From NCBI GenBank assembly GCA_022823185.1, contig JAJDXQ010000036.1:62001-126000 (forward strand): a stretch of DNA of 64,000 bases, in the 5' to 3' direction. Within the stretch, counting starts at the first letter, position 1. Each line of letters opens with the position of its first letter. The notes beneath the pieces are model-generated. The model was not told where the DNA came from and searched no databases. It was given only the letters and a program-made list of their open reading frames with translations. The stretch is from Caldilineaceae bacterium. GTDB taxonomy: Bacteria; Chloroflexota; Anaerolineae; Caldilineales; Caldilineaceae. Both the position numbers and the translations under genes were made by a program. Positions 42,278 to 50,894 of this stretch are shown here, piece by piece.

Positions 42278-43144
42278 ATGGAGACGGTAGGGATACTCAG
42301 CCCGGGGGACATGGGGCATACGGTAGGGGAGCGGCTCCGGACACACGGGCTGCGGGTGATCGCGCATTTGAAGGACCGGAGCGCGCGCACGCGCGGGCTG
42401 GCGGCGAAGGCGGGGATCGAAGAGGTCGAGACGTTCGAGGCGCTTGCGGAAGAGGCCGATGTCTTGCTGTGCATTCTGGTTCCGGCTGCGGCCGAGGAGG
42501 CGGCGCAGAAGACGGCGCAGGCAATAAGAAATACGGGCGCGGATGTTCTGTACGCGGACTGCAATGCGGTCGCGCCGGAGACGACGAAGAGGATTGGGGC
42601 GATCATCAGCGAGGCAGGGGGCCGTTTTGTAGATGCTTCCATTATTGGGCCGCCGCCGCGACGCGAAGGGGCGACGCGATTTTACGCGTCGGGAGAACAT
42701 GCGGGTAGCCTGGCGAAGCTGGAGGCGTACGGGCTCGACGTGCCGGTGGTCAGCGAGCGGATTGGCGACGCGTCGGCGGTCAAGATGTGCTATGCAGGGT
42801 TGACAAAGGGTTTGACGGCTCTATGCACGAATCTCCTGGTTGCGGCGGAGGCGCTGGGCGTGCGCGAGGCGCTGTTTGCGGAGTACAATTTGAGCCAGGG
42901 GCCGATGCTGAAGCGGATGGAGGGGGGATTGCCGGGCATGCCGCCGAAGTCGAGACGTTGGGTGGGTGAGATGGAAGAGATTGCGGCGACGATGGCGAGT
43001 GTGGGGATGTCGCCGAAGTTTCATGAGGGCGCGGCGGAGATTTACCGGTTGGTGGGCAGTTCGACGCTGGCGGACCGGACGCCGGAGGATCCTGACGAGC
43101 CGACGCTGGAGGAGATGTTGCGCGTGCTGGTGAAGATGTTGTAG
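42278..43144 (+). CDS. NAD(P)-dependent oxidoreductase, 6-phosphogluconate/3-hydroxyisobutyrate dehydrogenase-like with DUF1932 domain
   Basis: A 288-residue beta-hydroxyacid dehydrogenase. The N-terminal NAD-binding motif reads GILSPGDMGHTVGERL, where the usual GxGxxG is GILSPGDMG, characteristic of the DUF1932 group. YADCNAVAPETTKRI lies near residue 97, a FVDASIIGPPP segment near 120 and the catalytic Lys region DASAVKMCYAGLTKG near 170. The C-terminal half is the helical DUF1932 domain. It probably oxidises a 2- or 3-hydroxy acid derived from a sugar acid. It is co-transcribed with uxuA. Confidence 0.85.
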   Translation: METVGILSPGDMGHTVGERLRTHGLRVIAHLKDRSARTRGLAAKAGIEEVETFEALAEEADVLLCILVPAAAEEAAQKTAQAIRNTGADVLYADCNAVAPETTKRIGAIISEAGGRFVDASIIGPPPRREGATRFYASGEHAGSLAKLEAYGLDVPVVSERIGDASAVKMCYAGLTKGLTALCTNLLVAAEALGVREALFAEYNLSQGPMLKRMEGGLPGMPPKSRRWVGEMEEIAATMASVGMSPKFHEGAAEIYRLVGSSTLADRTPEDPDEPTLEEMLRVLVKML

Positions 43145-43249
43145 GGGGATGGGCCTAAGGCGGCAGATCCTCAAGTAGGCACGGAGGCCGGCGACCAGTC
43201 TGGCTCGCGCTTCCATCTGGCGCGGGCAAGGGCATTCTGCGCCTGGGCG

Positions 43250-43555
43250 TCAGATTCGGTCGAGGAAGGGATCGTCGTCGATGTGGGGGAATGTTGGGCC
43301 GATGTAGGGCACGGGTGGAAGGTTGTGCCATTCGCGCAAGATCTGGTAGGCCACCGAGGTGAGCATTTGGCAGGCACCGACCGCTTCGCGCCATTCGGGA
43401 CGCTTGATTTCGGCGACGGTCTCTTCATAGGGCAGGATGCCGAAATCCCAGGCTCCGCAAAGGCGAGCCAGAAAGTCCACTCGATCGGCCAGGGTCTCCA
43501 AGGCCTCCGGCGGCTCGGTGTCGGGATACAAGGTTCCGTCAATCCAATCCTGCAT
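43250..43555 (-). CDS. Hypothetical small protein, partner of the AbiEii-like gene
   Basis: A 101-residue acidic protein (MQDWIDGTLYPDTEPPEALE at the start; Trp-, Pro- and Tyr-rich), mostly helical in the middle and ending in a disordered acidic tail. No family is recognised and no DNA-binding helix-turn-helix is evident. It overlaps the 3' end of the upstream AbiEii-like gene by 17 nt, so the two are translated together. As a small acidic partner it could be an antitoxin-like or regulatory protein; that is inference. Confidence 0.6.
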   Translation of the reverse strand: MQDWIDGTLYPDTEPPEALETLADRVDFLARLCGAWDFGILPYEETVAEIKRPEWREAVGACQMLTSVAYQILREWHNLPPVPYIGPTFPHIDDDPFLDRI

Positions 43556-44240
43556 TGTTAAACTTCTCTCTGAACCAGTTCCTGGTTCTTTCGGCCTCGC
43601 TTCTTTGTTGTTGATTCGCGATGCTGGGCAAGGGTCGCCGCATTTCTATTCGCGAGAGACTTGTGGTGATCGCCAGCGTTGCGCGAGAACGTGAGGTCGA
43701 TCCTCCGCTTTGCGCCTGCCTCTCGCGCCACAGCAGCCAGCAATCCTGAGAGGTGGCTGCTTGAGTTTCACATACGGCGAAAATGTCAAGAAAGTCTCGC
43801 GGCGCTCCTCTTTCAACAAGGGCGACCATTTTACTTGCAATCAGGTCGTTGAGGCTGTCGAGTTGAACGTCTGTCCACTGTGCGGAAACTGATTTCTCCA
43901 ACTGAACAGATCGATCCGCAATCTGAAAGCTAAAGACGGTCCTCCCTTTGCGGCGGAGCTCGATACTACAGACGTCGCCCCACTCGTGAATGCTCAGGTC
44001 TCCATGGTCTGCCAGAACTTTGGAGATGAGTTCCACGGCCTGCCGCCTTTGCGCGGTGGTGGCCCCCTCAGACCACCGGGCGTCAACGCCACGATTTCGC
44101 CTGTGGTCAATGTAGTGCAACAGACCGAAAGCCCCTCCGATTGAGATAACCTGTCCCAGCCTGGCTGAAGCCAGCGCTTTCAAACATTCCTCCGCGTAAG
44201 GAGGAATGTTCGAGGGGCGACCTGGCCAACCAGCGGGCAC
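43539..44240 (-). CDS. Nucleotidyltransferase-like protein (AbiEii toxin family-like)
   Basis: A protein of up to 233 residues. The segment VISIGGAFGLLHYIDHRRNRGVD resembles the GGTAL...R.S.DiD opening of AbiEii-type nucleotidyltransferases, and NDLIASKMVALVERGAPRDFLDIF near residue 130 matches their conserved K..AL..R...RDf.Dl stretch. The N-terminal catalytic DxD appears reduced (GVDARW), so activity is doubtful. The C-terminal ~70 residues are basic and unlike the family. The frame starts at GTG 44240, but TTG 44183, 5 nt after GGAGG, or an ATG in another frame could also be used. A hairpin covers this SD. It lies downstream of the ABC operon. Confidence 0.62.
   Translation of the reverse strand: MPAGWPGRPSNIPPYAEECLKALASARLGQVISIGGAFGLLHYIDHRRNRGVDARWSEGATTAQRRQAVELISKVLADHGDLSIHEWGDVCSIELRRKGRTVFSFQIADRSVQLEKSVSAQWTDVQLDSLNDLIASKMVALVERGAPRDFLDIFAVCETQAATSQDCWLLWRERQAQSGGSTSRSRATLAITTSLSRIEMRRPLPSIANQQQRSEAERTRNWFREKFNNAGLD
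44183..44210 (-). promoter_or_regulatory. 11-bp perfect inverted repeat over the SD of the AbiEii-like gene
   Basis: Arms AACATTCCTCC (44183-44193) and GGAGGAATGTT (44200-44210) with a 6-nt loop. In the minus-strand transcript one arm contains GGAGG, so folding would hide the ribosome site next to the TTG at 44183. It could alternatively terminate the upstream ABC operon. Confidence 0.55.
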
Positions 44241-44248
44241 GCTGACTC

Positions 44249-45148
44249 TCAGATTTTGAGGCCGCTGAGGACGACGCCCTGGATGAAGTAGCGCTGGGCG
44301 GCGGCGAAGAGGGTGATGACGGGCACTGTCATGATGGCGGCGGCGGCCATGAGGAGGTGATCGCGCGGGTCGCTTGTTTCGAGGGGAATGTTCTGGAAGA
44401 AGCGGAGTCCGACGGCGGCGGTGAAGAGGTCGACTCTGTTGAGGTAGATGAAGGGACCGAAGAACTCATTCCAGTCGCCGAGGAACTGTAGGATTGCAAC
44501 GGTGGTGAGGGCGGGCTTCATGAGAGGCAGGAGGACGCCCCAAAGAATGCGGATGGGGGACGCGCCGTCCATGAGCGCGGCTTCGTCCAGGTCTCTGGGG
44601 ATGGACATGATGAACTGGCGCAGAAGGAAGATCATAAAGGCGCCGCCGCCGAGCCAGGAGCCGATTGTAAGCGGGACGTAGGTGTTGATCAGTTTGAGGT
44701 TGAAGAAGAGAACGTACTGGGGAATGAGCGTCACCTGGGTTGGGATCATCATGGTTCCGAGCATGAGTACGAACCAGATCTCCTTGCCGATGTAGTTGAA
44801 TCGGGCGAAGGAGTAGGCGGTCAGGGAGCCGGTGATGATGACGCCGGGGATGGTGATTGCGGTGATGAGGAAGCTGTTTCCCATCCAGCGAGCAAAGGGC
44901 ACTGACACGAAGACCCGGGCGTAGTTGCCCCACTGGGGAACGGCGGGCAGGAGGTGCGGTTCGAAGGAGCGTAGCTCTTTCCACGTCTGCAGGGAGCTTG
45001 ACACAGTCCAGAACAGGGGGAAGGCAAACATCAGGGCCGCGGCCGTGAGGAGGACATACGTGACGGCTTTTTGGATGCGATTGCGTCCGCGACGGTAGAC
45101 ATCGGCACGGAGTTCTGTGCTGGGCAGTCTTTCGATAGTTGCGGCCAT
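44249..45148 (-). CDS. Carbohydrate ABC transporter permease (MalG type), second system
   Basis: A 299-residue permease with six hydrophobic spans (first about residues 27-48: YVLLTAAALMFAFPLFW). The EAA loop reads EAALMDGASPIRILWGVLLP near residue 198. The C-terminus YFIQGVVLSGLKI is typical of MalG. It starts 6 nt after the MalF-type gene at 45155-46099 and is the last transporter gene of the long minus-strand operon. It pairs with that permease and the binding protein at 46174-47517. Confidence 0.93.
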   Translation of the reverse strand: MAATIERLPSTELRADVYRRGRNRIQKAVTYVLLTAAALMFAFPLFWTVSSSLQTWKELRSFEPHLLPAVPQWGNYARVFVSVPFARWMGNSFLITAITIPGVIITGSLTAYSFARFNYIGKEIWFVLMLGTMMIPTQVTLIPQYVLFFNLKLINTYVPLTIGSWLGGGAFMIFLLRQFIMSIPRDLDEAALMDGASPIRILWGVLLPLMKPALTTVAILQFLGDWNEFFGPFIYLNRVDLFTAAVGLRFFQNIPLETSDPRDHLLMAAAAIMTVPVITLFAAAQRYFIQGVVLSGLKI

Positions 45149-45154
45149 CTTCTC

Positions 45155-46099
45155 TTAGCTCCCGTAGTAGAAGACCCAGCGGCGAGAGAGTCGCAGCTGC
45201 CAAATGGTGAGGGACACGATAACCAGGGCGAAGAACCAAGCCAAGGTGGCAGCGTAGCCCATGTTCCAGTAGTCAAAGGCTTGCCTGTAGAGGTGCAGGC
45301 TGTAGAAGGTAGTGGCGAATCCGGGGCCCCCCTCCGTGGCAACGAAGGCGGCGGTGAAAACTTGCAGTCCGCCGATGACGCCGAGAACCATGTTAAAGAA
45401 GATGGTCGGGGTCAACAGGGGGATGGTGACGTGGCGGAGTTTGTGGAAGGCGGTGGCGCCGTCAATGGAGGCGGCCTCATAGAGGGATTCGGGGATGCCC
45501 TGCAGGCCGGCGAGGAAGATGATCATGCGCGTCCCGCCTAGGCCTTGCCAGAGGCCCATGAAGATTAGAGAGGGGATTGCCCAGCGGCGGTCTCCGAACC
45601 AGCCTGGCGGGTCTGACCAGCCGATGTCGACCAGCCACTGGTTGATGATGCCGAAATCGGCGTGAAGCAACCATTTCCAAAGGACTACTGAGGCAACGAT
45701 AGGCACTAATGAGGGCATGAAGAAGAGAGTGCGATAGGCAGCGAGGCCCCGCAGTTTTGCGTTGAGCAGGATGGCCAGGAACATGGAGCCAAAGACGCCG
45801 AGAGGGATGCCCACGCCGGCATAGTAGAAAGTGCGGCCCAGGGACGTATAGAAGAGGGGGTCATCGGAGAACATCTTGATGTAGTTTTTGAGGCCGATCC
45901 ATTCGGGCGCGCTGAGGACATCGTACTTGGTGAAGCTCAGGTAGAGGGAGAAGAGCCCGGGGCCGAGGAAGAGCCCAAAGAAACCGATCAGCCAGGGGGT
46001 GAGGAAGAGGTATCCGTAGAAGTTTTCCCGCCTCTGACGCGAGGTTGTGAGCATTTCAGAAAAGCCCGACAGTTTCAGCCGGTTGGCCATCGTCGCCAT
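45155..46099 (-). CDS. Carbohydrate ABC transporter permease (MalF type), second system
   Basis: A 314-residue permease. The first span is LFLTPWLIGFFGLFLGPGLF near residue 31. The EAA loop EAASIDGATAFHKLRHVTIP is near residue 208. GGAGTAACCC lies directly before ATG 46099; an in-frame ATG at 46090 is an alternative. Six spans and length are normal. It works with the MalG-type permease that follows 6 nt later. Confidence 0.93.
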   Translation of the reverse strand: MATMANRLKLSGFSEMLTTSRQRRENFYGYLFLTPWLIGFFGLFLGPGLFSLYLSFTKYDVLSAPEWIGLKNYIKMFSDDPLFYTSLGRTFYYAGVGIPLGVFGSMFLAILLNAKLRGLAAYRTLFFMPSLVPIVASVVLWKWLLHADFGIINQWLVDIGWSDPPGWFGDRRWAIPSLIFMGLWQGLGGTRMIIFLAGLQGIPESLYEAASIDGATAFHKLRHVTIPLLTPTIFFNMVLGVIGGLQVFTAAFVATEGGPGFATTFYSLHLYRQAFDYWNMGYAATLAWFFALVIVSLTIWQLRLSRRWVFYYGS

Positions 46100-46173
46100 G
46101 GGTTACTCCGAGAACTGGGAGCGGCGGGCAGCGCAAGACGCCCTGCCCGCCGCTCTGCCGCAGCCTGAGAAGA

Positions 46174-47517
46174 TCAGGCCGGTTCCATATCCAGAACGGC
46201 CTGGATGTTGTCGTTCAGGTCCTGCAGTCCTTTCTCGAATTCGACCGGCTGGTGAGGGTCGAGGAGGAGGTCGGTCCACTGCTGGACTGCCGAGGTGTAT
46301 TCGCGACCGCGTGAGTTGGCAGGCGCGTGCGCGGGGATCCCGTTTTCGAGGCTGGAGATAAACCAGTCGTGGATGGGATCTTCGTCGATAAGCGACTGGA
46401 CAACGTCGGGGCGGACCATGGCGAAGTTGCCGGCGACGAGGTTGAAGCTGAGGCTGCCGTCATGTCCTGCGATGTGGCGGAGGAACTGGAAGGCGACATC
46501 AGCGTGGTCCTGGTCGGTGCGGAGGTTCCAGGTGCCGCCGCGCAGCTGGGACGGGTAGCGTCCATCTTCGCGTGCGGGGAAGAGAATCTGCCAGGCTTTG
46601 GCAACTGATTCGTCTTCAATCTGGTTGTTGAAGTTGCGAACGCAGAGGGAACCGCACCAGTTCATCGTGAGCAGACCGGCGACGAGCGCGCCGCCGGCGT
46701 TTTCGAGGTCTCCGGGGGCGGGAAGCACCTGGTCGACGACACCGAGGTCGTAGGCCCACCGCATCGCTTCGGTGGCATTGGAGTCCTCAAGAAGGAGACA
46801 CTGGGTGCCTTCTTCGTTGATGAGCGAACTGCCAAACAGGCGGCAGAGTACGACGACGGTTGCTTCGTTGTGGCTGATGTTGAGCCCGAAGCGTTCGCCT
46901 TCAACGTAGAAGGAGTGGGCCCATTCGTGAATGGTATCGATTGAGACGTCGCGGCCGACGGGGTCGGGGACATCAAGACCCGCTTCTTCGACATGGACTG
47001 CGTTGAGCACCAGGGTGTCAAAGCCTGCCCAACCCCAACTGGGGAAGCCATAGAGCTGACCCTGGTAGTATTGCAGGCCCAGAAAGTGCTCAAACCATTC
47101 TGAGAGGGGGGTGTCATCAGCGGCGACGAGCTCGTCGATCGGCATGATGATGCCTTTGTTGATGGCGCGCCAGAAGTGGTAGTGGGAGGGGTCGAAGGCG
47201 ACGACTTCGCCGAGGTCGCCGGCGGCCTGCGCGGCGTACATTTTGGCGTAGTTATCCTGCTGGCCGGAGCCGGCAAGGGGTCGCAGTTCGATGGTGACGT
47301 CGGAGTGCATCTCAGTGAAGGTTTCGATGCGCTCTTCGTTCCAGCCACTGCCGATGCCGCGGAAGGTATCCCATCGCAGGTGGACGGGCTCCATGGCGGC
47401 GCCTTCGTCGGCCATGTCCCCTTCGGGGGCGGCCGGGGCGACACATGCGGCAAGCGCGCCGGCGGAGATTGCTACGGCGCCTTGCAGGAATGAACGTCGT
47501 GAAACCAGGTTTTTCAT
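46174..47517 (-). CDS. ABC transporter substrate-binding lipoprotein, second system
   Basis: A 447-residue family 1 binding protein. A Tat signal (SRRSFLQGA) and lipobox (LAAC, Cys at residue 25) indicate a lipoprotein outside the membrane. The mature part begins after a short acidic Ala/Glu linker. Internal segments such as VVAFDPSHYHFW and SWGWAGFDTLVLN fit a sugar-binding cleft rich in aromatics. The gene is 104 nt after the first binding protein, with a hairpin between, and serves the permeases at 44249-46099. Confidence 0.92.
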   Translation of the reverse strand: MKNLVSRRSFLQGAVAISAGALAACVAPAAPEGDMADEGAAMEPVHLRWDTFRGIGSGWNEERIETFTEMHSDVTIELRPLAGSGQQDNYAKMYAAQAAGDLGEVVAFDPSHYHFWRAINKGIIMPIDELVAADDTPLSEWFEHFLGLQYYQGQLYGFPSWGWAGFDTLVLNAVHVEEAGLDVPDPVGRDVSIDTIHEWAHSFYVEGERFGLNISHNEATVVVLCRLFGSSLINEEGTQCLLLEDSNATEAMRWAYDLGVVDQVLPAPGDLENAGGALVAGLLTMNWCGSLCVRNFNNQIEDESVAKAWQILFPAREDGRYPSQLRGGTWNLRTDQDHADVAFQFLRHIAGHDGSLSFNLVAGNFAMVRPDVVQSLIDEDPIHDWFISSLENGIPAHAPANSRGREYTSAVQQWTDLLLDPHQPVEFEKGLQDLNDNIQAVLDMEPA

Positions 47518-47562
47518 TATCTCCTCCGAGGAGTGTGACGGAACTTGAAGATGATGGTTTAG

Positions 47563-47588
47563 AACCCCGACCCGGAGTCCGTCGGGTT
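47563..47588 (-). terminator. Hairpin between the two binding-protein genes
   Basis: On the transcript, AACCCGAC pairs with GTCGGGGTT (one bulged G) around an 8-nt loop. There is no T-tract, so transcript stabilisation or partial termination is more likely than full stop. It separates the two transporter sets of the operon. Confidence 0.5.
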
Positions 47589-47621
47589 CCGGGCCGGGGG
47601 GACTTTCGTCTCAGGAGAGAG

Positions 47622-48956
47622 TTAGACGAGCGGATCCTTGTCCAGCACCTCCTGGACGAGGAGGTGAGTTTGCTCGACACCCTCTTCAAAGATTACGGCT
47701 TCGGTCCAAATAGCCTGGAGGTTATTGTTCATGGTGTTGACGAATTCGGATGTGCGGGCATTGGCGGGCCGGTGCCACTTGCGCGGGCCTTCAGGGTAGA
47801 TTTCCTGGTGCTGGCGGAAGATGGGATGGATGGAATTGAGCTCATCGCTTTCCCACACGTCCTTGCGTCCACCTGGGCTGCCGGCGCCGAAGAAGACATG
47901 CTCGATGCCGTCTTCCTTGGTGGAGTAGAAGTCCAGGATCTGGAATGCTTCGGAGGGATGCTGGGAGTTGCCGGTGATGCCGAAGGCGGCGGCGGACACC
48001 TGTGAGCCGCGCAGTCCTGTAGGTCCTATGGGCCCGACGACGGCATCCCAGTCGAACTCGAGGTCACCGTCATTCTTCATGTTGTTGAGGCGGCCGATCC
48101 AGCCTGTGGTCGTGTTGAAGATGCCCACGGTTCCGGCAACATAGTTGTTGGCGACCTCGTCGCCACACTGGCAGGGATCGATCCCATGAGTATGCTGCAG
48201 ATCGTAGAGCCAGCGAAGCCCGGCGATGGATTCCTCCTGGTCCAACAAGGAGGTTGTGCCGTCCTCGCTGATGGCATCGCCGCCGAAGATACGGAGGTAT
48301 GAGGGGATGTGCTCCTGGCCGGTGCCAAATGAGCGGACTCCCCAGACTTCGGGCGGGTCGGTGATGGCCTGCCCGATGGTTACGTAGTCGTCGACAGTCC
48401 ATTCAGGGCTTGGGGCCTCGGCGCCTGATTCAGCGATGAGGTCTTTGTTGTGGTAGTAGGCGGTGGTGCCGTAGTGGCCGTGATTAGGGATGGCGTGCAG
48501 CTGCCCGTCAAGGGTTACAGCAGCGAGCAGGGAGTCCCAGAACTCAGAGAGGTCGAAGTCTTTGGCGGCGACGATGTCGTCGAGTGGGACGAGGACGCCC
48601 TTGGCCTTGTGTTCCGGCGGGTTGTTGAGGTATGTCCAGACAACGTCACCGACGGTGCCGGAGGCGGAAAGAGCATAGATCTTGGGGTACATCTCGTTGC
48701 CGGGCAGTTCATCGAATTCGATGACGAGTCCTGGATTCTGCTCTTCGAACAAGTCTTTGCGGCTGATGTGCCAGTCTGCGTGCGTACCCAGGCGTGTGTG
48801 GAAGAGGAGTGTAATCGGCTCTTCCGATGCCATCGAGTCACCTGCGCCATCGTCAGCGGGGGCTCCAGCCGGCACACAAGCGGACAGCGCTAAAGCGCCC
48901 GTTGCTACCAAGCCGCCGGTCAAGAATTGACGCCGACTCACGTGTTGCCTAAGCAT
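47622..48956 (-). CDS. ABC transporter substrate-binding lipoprotein, first system
   Basis: A 444-residue family 1 binding protein. The Tat motif SRRQFLTGG and lipobox LSAC are in the first 27 residues. The body has PGLVIEFDELPGNEMYPKIY near residue 80 and VGPIGPTGLRGSQVSAAAFG near 320, typical of UgpB/MalE-like proteins. The frame continues upstream to 49043, but AAAGGAGGA precedes ATG 48956 by 8 nt. It serves the permeases at 49018-50894. Confidence 0.92.
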   Translation of the reverse strand: MLRQHVSRRQFLTGGLVATGALALSACVPAGAPADDGAGDSMASEEPITLLFHTRLGTHADWHISRKDLFEEQNPGLVIEFDELPGNEMYPKIYALSASGTVGDVVWTYLNNPPEHKAKGVLVPLDDIVAAKDFDLSEFWDSLLAAVTLDGQLHAIPNHGHYGTTAYYHNKDLIAESGAEAPSPEWTVDDYVTIGQAITDPPEVWGVRSFGTGQEHIPSYLRIFGGDAISEDGTTSLLDQEESIAGLRWLYDLQHTHGIDPCQCGDEVANNYVAGTVGIFNTTTGWIGRLNNMKNDGDLEFDWDAVVGPIGPTGLRGSQVSAAAFGITGNSQHPSEAFQILDFYSTKEDGIEHVFFGAGSPGGRKDVWESDELNSIHPIFRQHQEIYPEGPRKWHRPANARTSEFVNTMNNNLQAIWTEAVIFEEGVEQTHLLVQEVLDKDPLV

Positions 48957-49017
48957 TGATCGTTCCTCCTTTAGGAATGCAGCGGAAAAGAATACAGGAA
49001 AATAGCCAGGGAAATGT

Positions 49018-49944
49018 TCATCCTTTGATACCGGACATGACAATGCCCTGAACGAGGTAGCGTTGCGCCAGGAAAAACATGATGATGATCGGCGCGGTCA
49101 TCATCACGCTTGCCGCCATCAGGAGATGGTATTTCGGCTCGGTGTCATCGGCAAAGCCGGCAACCGCCTGAAAGTATCGAATGCCGATGGCCAAGGTGTA
49201 CTTCGACTTGGTATTGAGGAAGATAAATGGCTGAAGAAACTCGTTCCACTGCGACATGAATGTCAGCACGGCCGCCGTTGCGGTAACTGGGATGGAAAGC
49301 GGCATCAGAATCTGCCAGAAGATGCGGAGGTAGTTTGCCCCGTCTATGCGGGCAGCTTCATCCAAGTCGATTGGGATACTCATAAAGAACTGACGCATGA
49401 GGAAGATCAGGAAGGCGCTGCCTCCGAAGAACGAAGGGACGATAAGTGGTCTGTAAGAGTCCAGCCAACCAATTTCAGCAAACATCAGATATAGGGGAAT
49501 CAATGTTACTTCTACAGGAAGCATCATGGTGCTGAGCGTAAGGATAAACAGCACGTCGCGCGCAGGGTACCGGAAACGTGCGAAAGAGTAGCCGACGAGA
49601 GCGGCAGTGAGAACAGCGCCGAAGGTTGAGACGACGGCCACGAATGTCGAATTCCAAGTCCAGGTGGCCCAAGGTACGATTTCAAATACGGTGGGATAGT
49701 TTTGGAATTGCGGGATTTCCGGAAGCCAAGTGGGGGGAAATCGAAACAGCTCCCCTCCACGTTTCAGCGAGGAGAGAACCGTCCAAACAAAGGGGAACAT
49801 GAAGACGGCGGAGCTGGATACAGCGATCAGATATAGAATGCCGCGGCCAAAGGCGCGCTGAAATGAGGCTGACTGAAATGCGCCGACAGGTATGAATCCT
49901 CCTCCCGCCTGCTTGCGGTTGCGTGTAATTACTTCTCCTGCCAT
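49018..49944 (-). CDS. Carbohydrate ABC transporter permease (MalG type), first system
   Basis: A 308-residue permease with six spans (first: GILYLIAVSSSAVFMFPFVW near residue 34). The EAA loop is EAARIDGANYLRIFWQILMP near residue 206. ATG 49944 overlaps the stop of the MalF-type gene (TGATG), so that earlier in-frame codons up to 50034 can be discounted. The C-terminus YLVQGIVMSGIKG is typical of MalG. Confidence 0.93.
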   Translation of the reverse strand: MAGEVITRNRKQAGGGFIPVGAFQSASFQRAFGRGILYLIAVSSSAVFMFPFVWTVLSSLKRGGELFRFPPTWLPEIPQFQNYPTVFEIVPWATWTWNSTFVAVVSTFGAVLTAALVGYSFARFRYPARDVLFILTLSTMMLPVEVTLIPLYLMFAEIGWLDSYRPLIVPSFFGGSAFLIFLMRQFFMSIPIDLDEAARIDGANYLRIFWQILMPLSIPVTATAAVLTFMSQWNEFLQPFIFLNTKSKYTLAIGIRYFQAVAGFADDTEPKYHLLMAASVMMTAPIIIMFFLAQRYLVQGIVMSGIKG

Positions 49945-50894
49945 CAGTCCACCTCCCCCGCGTAGTATACCCAGCGCCGCGACTGCCTGAACTGAACATA
50001 GGTGAAGACGAATAAGACGAAGAAAAAGATCCATGCAAGTGCCGAGGCGTAGCCCATTTCAAAGTACTGGAAAGCTCGTGTGTAAATGTGCAGTGCATAG
50101 AACCAGGTAGAGTATGCTGGCCCGCCCTGGGTAGCGACGTAGGCGGCGGCAAATACTCTCAATGCGCCGATGATGCCAAGAACCATGTTGAAGAAGATTG
50201 TCGGGGTAAGCATCGGTAGGGTCACGTTGCGGAATTTGGCCCAGATTCCGGCGCCGTCCACGACGGCGGCGTCGTAGAGTTCTTGGGGAACACCCTGGAG
50301 GCCGGCCAGAAAGATCAACATGGTATTGCCGCCGATGGCGCCCCACATGGCCATAATGATGAGGCCGGTCATGGCCCAATCGGGGTCGCGGAACCAGCCG
50401 GGCGCGTTATCGCTGCCGGTGATGGTGCGAATCCAGTGGTTGATGGGGCCCACGTCGGCATTAAAGATCCAACCCCAAAGGACGGCGGCAGCGACAATCG
50501 GGGTCAGATGGGGCAGGAAGAAGAAGGTACGAAACCAAGTCGTTCCTAACAGGGCCTGGTTCAGGAGCATTGCCGCGGCGAGAGCGCCGATAAGCGAAAG
50601 CGGGACGACGATCAGTGCGTATCGGAAGGTGAGCATCATCGAGGGCCAGAAGAGGCGGTCTTTCGTGAAAATCTCGATGAAGTTTTTGAGGCCGACAAAT
50701 TCGGGCGGGTTGACGATGTCGTAGCGGGTGAAGCTGAGGAAGCCGGAGGTCATCATTGGACCGACGATGAAGAGAATGATACCAAGCAACCAGGGCGACA
50801 GGAATATGTAGCCGGCGATCGCTTCCTTGGCGCGCAGGTTGGTCATCCACCGGGGAAGCGAACTCCGCGTGCTCGTCATCGCCTCGGTACTCAT
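49944..50894 (-). CDS. Carbohydrate ABC transporter permease (MalF type), first system
   Basis: A 316-residue permease with a first span beginning GYIFLSPWLLGIILFIVGPM near residue 29. The EAA loop region reads ELYDAAVVDGAGIWAKFRNV near residue 207, so the canonical EAA is DAA in this protein. Its ATG overlaps the hydrolase stop by four bases (ATGA) and its stop overlaps the MalG start, so hydrolase and both permeases are coupled. Confidence 0.93.
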   Translation of the reverse strand: MSTEAMTSTRSSLPRWMTNLRAKEAIAGYIFLSPWLLGIILFIVGPMMTSGFLSFTRYDIVNPPEFVGLKNFIEIFTKDRLFWPSMMLTFRYALIVVPLSLIGALAAAMLLNQALLGTTWFRTFFFLPHLTPIVAAAVLWGWIFNADVGPINHWIRTITGSDNAPGWFRDPDWAMTGLIIMAMWGAIGGNTMLIFLAGLQGVPQELYDAAVVDGAGIWAKFRNVTLPMLTPTIFFNMVLGIIGALRVFAAAYVATQGGPAYSTWFYALHIYTRAFQYFEMGYASALAWIFFFVLFVFTYVQFRQSRRWVYYAGEVD

